Source: an uncultured Eubacteriales bacterium (GTDB lineage Bacteria; Bacillota; Clostridia; UMGS1840). From it: a stretch of DNA of 5,435 nucleotides. Below are positions 5,325-5,435 of this stretch, in pieces. The notes beneath the pieces are model-generated. The model was not told the DNA's origin. It searched no databases and was given only the letters and a program-made list of their open reading frames with translations. The stretch lies in the NCBI GenBank assembly GCA_900555525.1, contig USLP01000120.1, positions 1 to 5,435 on the forward strand, written 5' to 3'. Both the position numbers and the translations under genes were made by a program. Position 1 is the stretch's first letter, and each line of letters begins with the position of its first letter.

Positions 5325-5435
5325 CGCAATCCTTGCTCCATCTGTCTGATATTCTTTTAAATAATAAGCTTCCCGGATCTCTTCCGGCTGCCTTAAAAAA
5401 AACGGATCTCCCTGCTTCGGAATCTGGATCTCGCT
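5325..5435 (-). other. Unassigned open frame running from the window edge into phoH
   Basis: This stretch continues the phoH frame for 37 codons with no stop and no ATG. Its translation contains IPKQGDPFFLRQPEEIREAY and YLKEYQTDGARIAV, which I do not recognise and which is not the PhoH N-terminus. Another minus-strand frame is also open and ends at a TGA inside the phoH start region (about 5301-5303), so it could instead be the tail of an upstream gene. A run of eight A on the plus strand (5395-5402) is a possible indel spot. The motif GAGATCC occurs three times on the minus strand within about 60 bases. No usual phoH neighbour such as yqfD is evident. It may be an N-terminal extension, an upstream gene end, or a misjoined sequence end. 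Confidence 0.35.

Noticed and set aside
5373..5387. Small hairpin CCGGA-TCTCT-TCCGG next to an A8 run, considered as a terminator
   Set aside because: On the minus strand the T run precedes the hairpin rather than following it. On the plus strand the hairpin is followed by A rather than T. The stem is only 5 bp.
1..5435. CRISPR array, tRNA or rRNA genes, insertion sequences, toxin-antitoxin or phage modules
   Set aside because: No direct repeat arrays, transposase motifs, terminal inverted repeats or structural RNA signatures were seen. Nearly all bases are accounted for by housekeeping genes.

Overview
The window reads as a stretch of chromosome from a low-GC Gram-positive anaerobe, most likely a member of the Clostridia. 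The evidence is a roughly 40% GC feel, purine-rich AAAGG-type ribosome binding sites, a sigma-A type promoter, a DivIVA-like coiled-coil protein, and an Lrp/AsnC regulator plus aminotransferase pair resembling Bacillus subtilis alaR-alaT (yugG-yugH). The genus cannot be determined from the sequence alone. All genes lie on the minus strand and are read from high to low coordinates. Coding density is very high, and no gap between genes exceeds about 100 bases, apart from the unresolved right edge.

In order of transcription the layout is: an unassigned but open frame at the right edge (5325-5435); phoH (4368-5324); ybeY (3871-4371); an 84-base intergenic region with a clear promoter and an overlapping palindrome; a DivIVA-like coiled-coil gene (3199-3786); an Lrp/AsnC-family regulator (2671-3150, start corrected from the ribosome binding site); a class I/II aminotransferase with a TTG start (1496-2674); trmL (987-1490); and mtaB (1-990), which runs off the left edge.

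Two functional groups are visible. phoH and ybeY are the usual RNA-metabolism pair, translationally coupled through an ATGA overlap. The second group starts at the 3829-3857 promoter. It combines a cell-pole or cell-envelope type coiled-coil protein, a probable alanine-linked regulator and transaminase (overlapping by TTGA), and two enzymes that modify the tRNA anticodon loop. TrmL acts at position 34 and MtaB at position 37, and these two genes also overlap by ATGA. The tight spacing implies one transcript for the second group, possibly with an extra regulated start in front of the Lrp-type gene.

Most of the window is ordinary housekeeping sequence, and I did not find a convincing new biological system. 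The points most worth a second look are: the 15-base palindrome before the Lrp gene, whose 11-base core recurs at the aminotransferase start; the 21-base palindrome sitting on the -10 element of the main promoter; an unusual Asn-Asp in place of Pro-Gly in MtaB; a perfect 10-bp inverted repeat inside mtaB; and the 5' end of phoH, where the sequence does not look like the normal family N-terminus.
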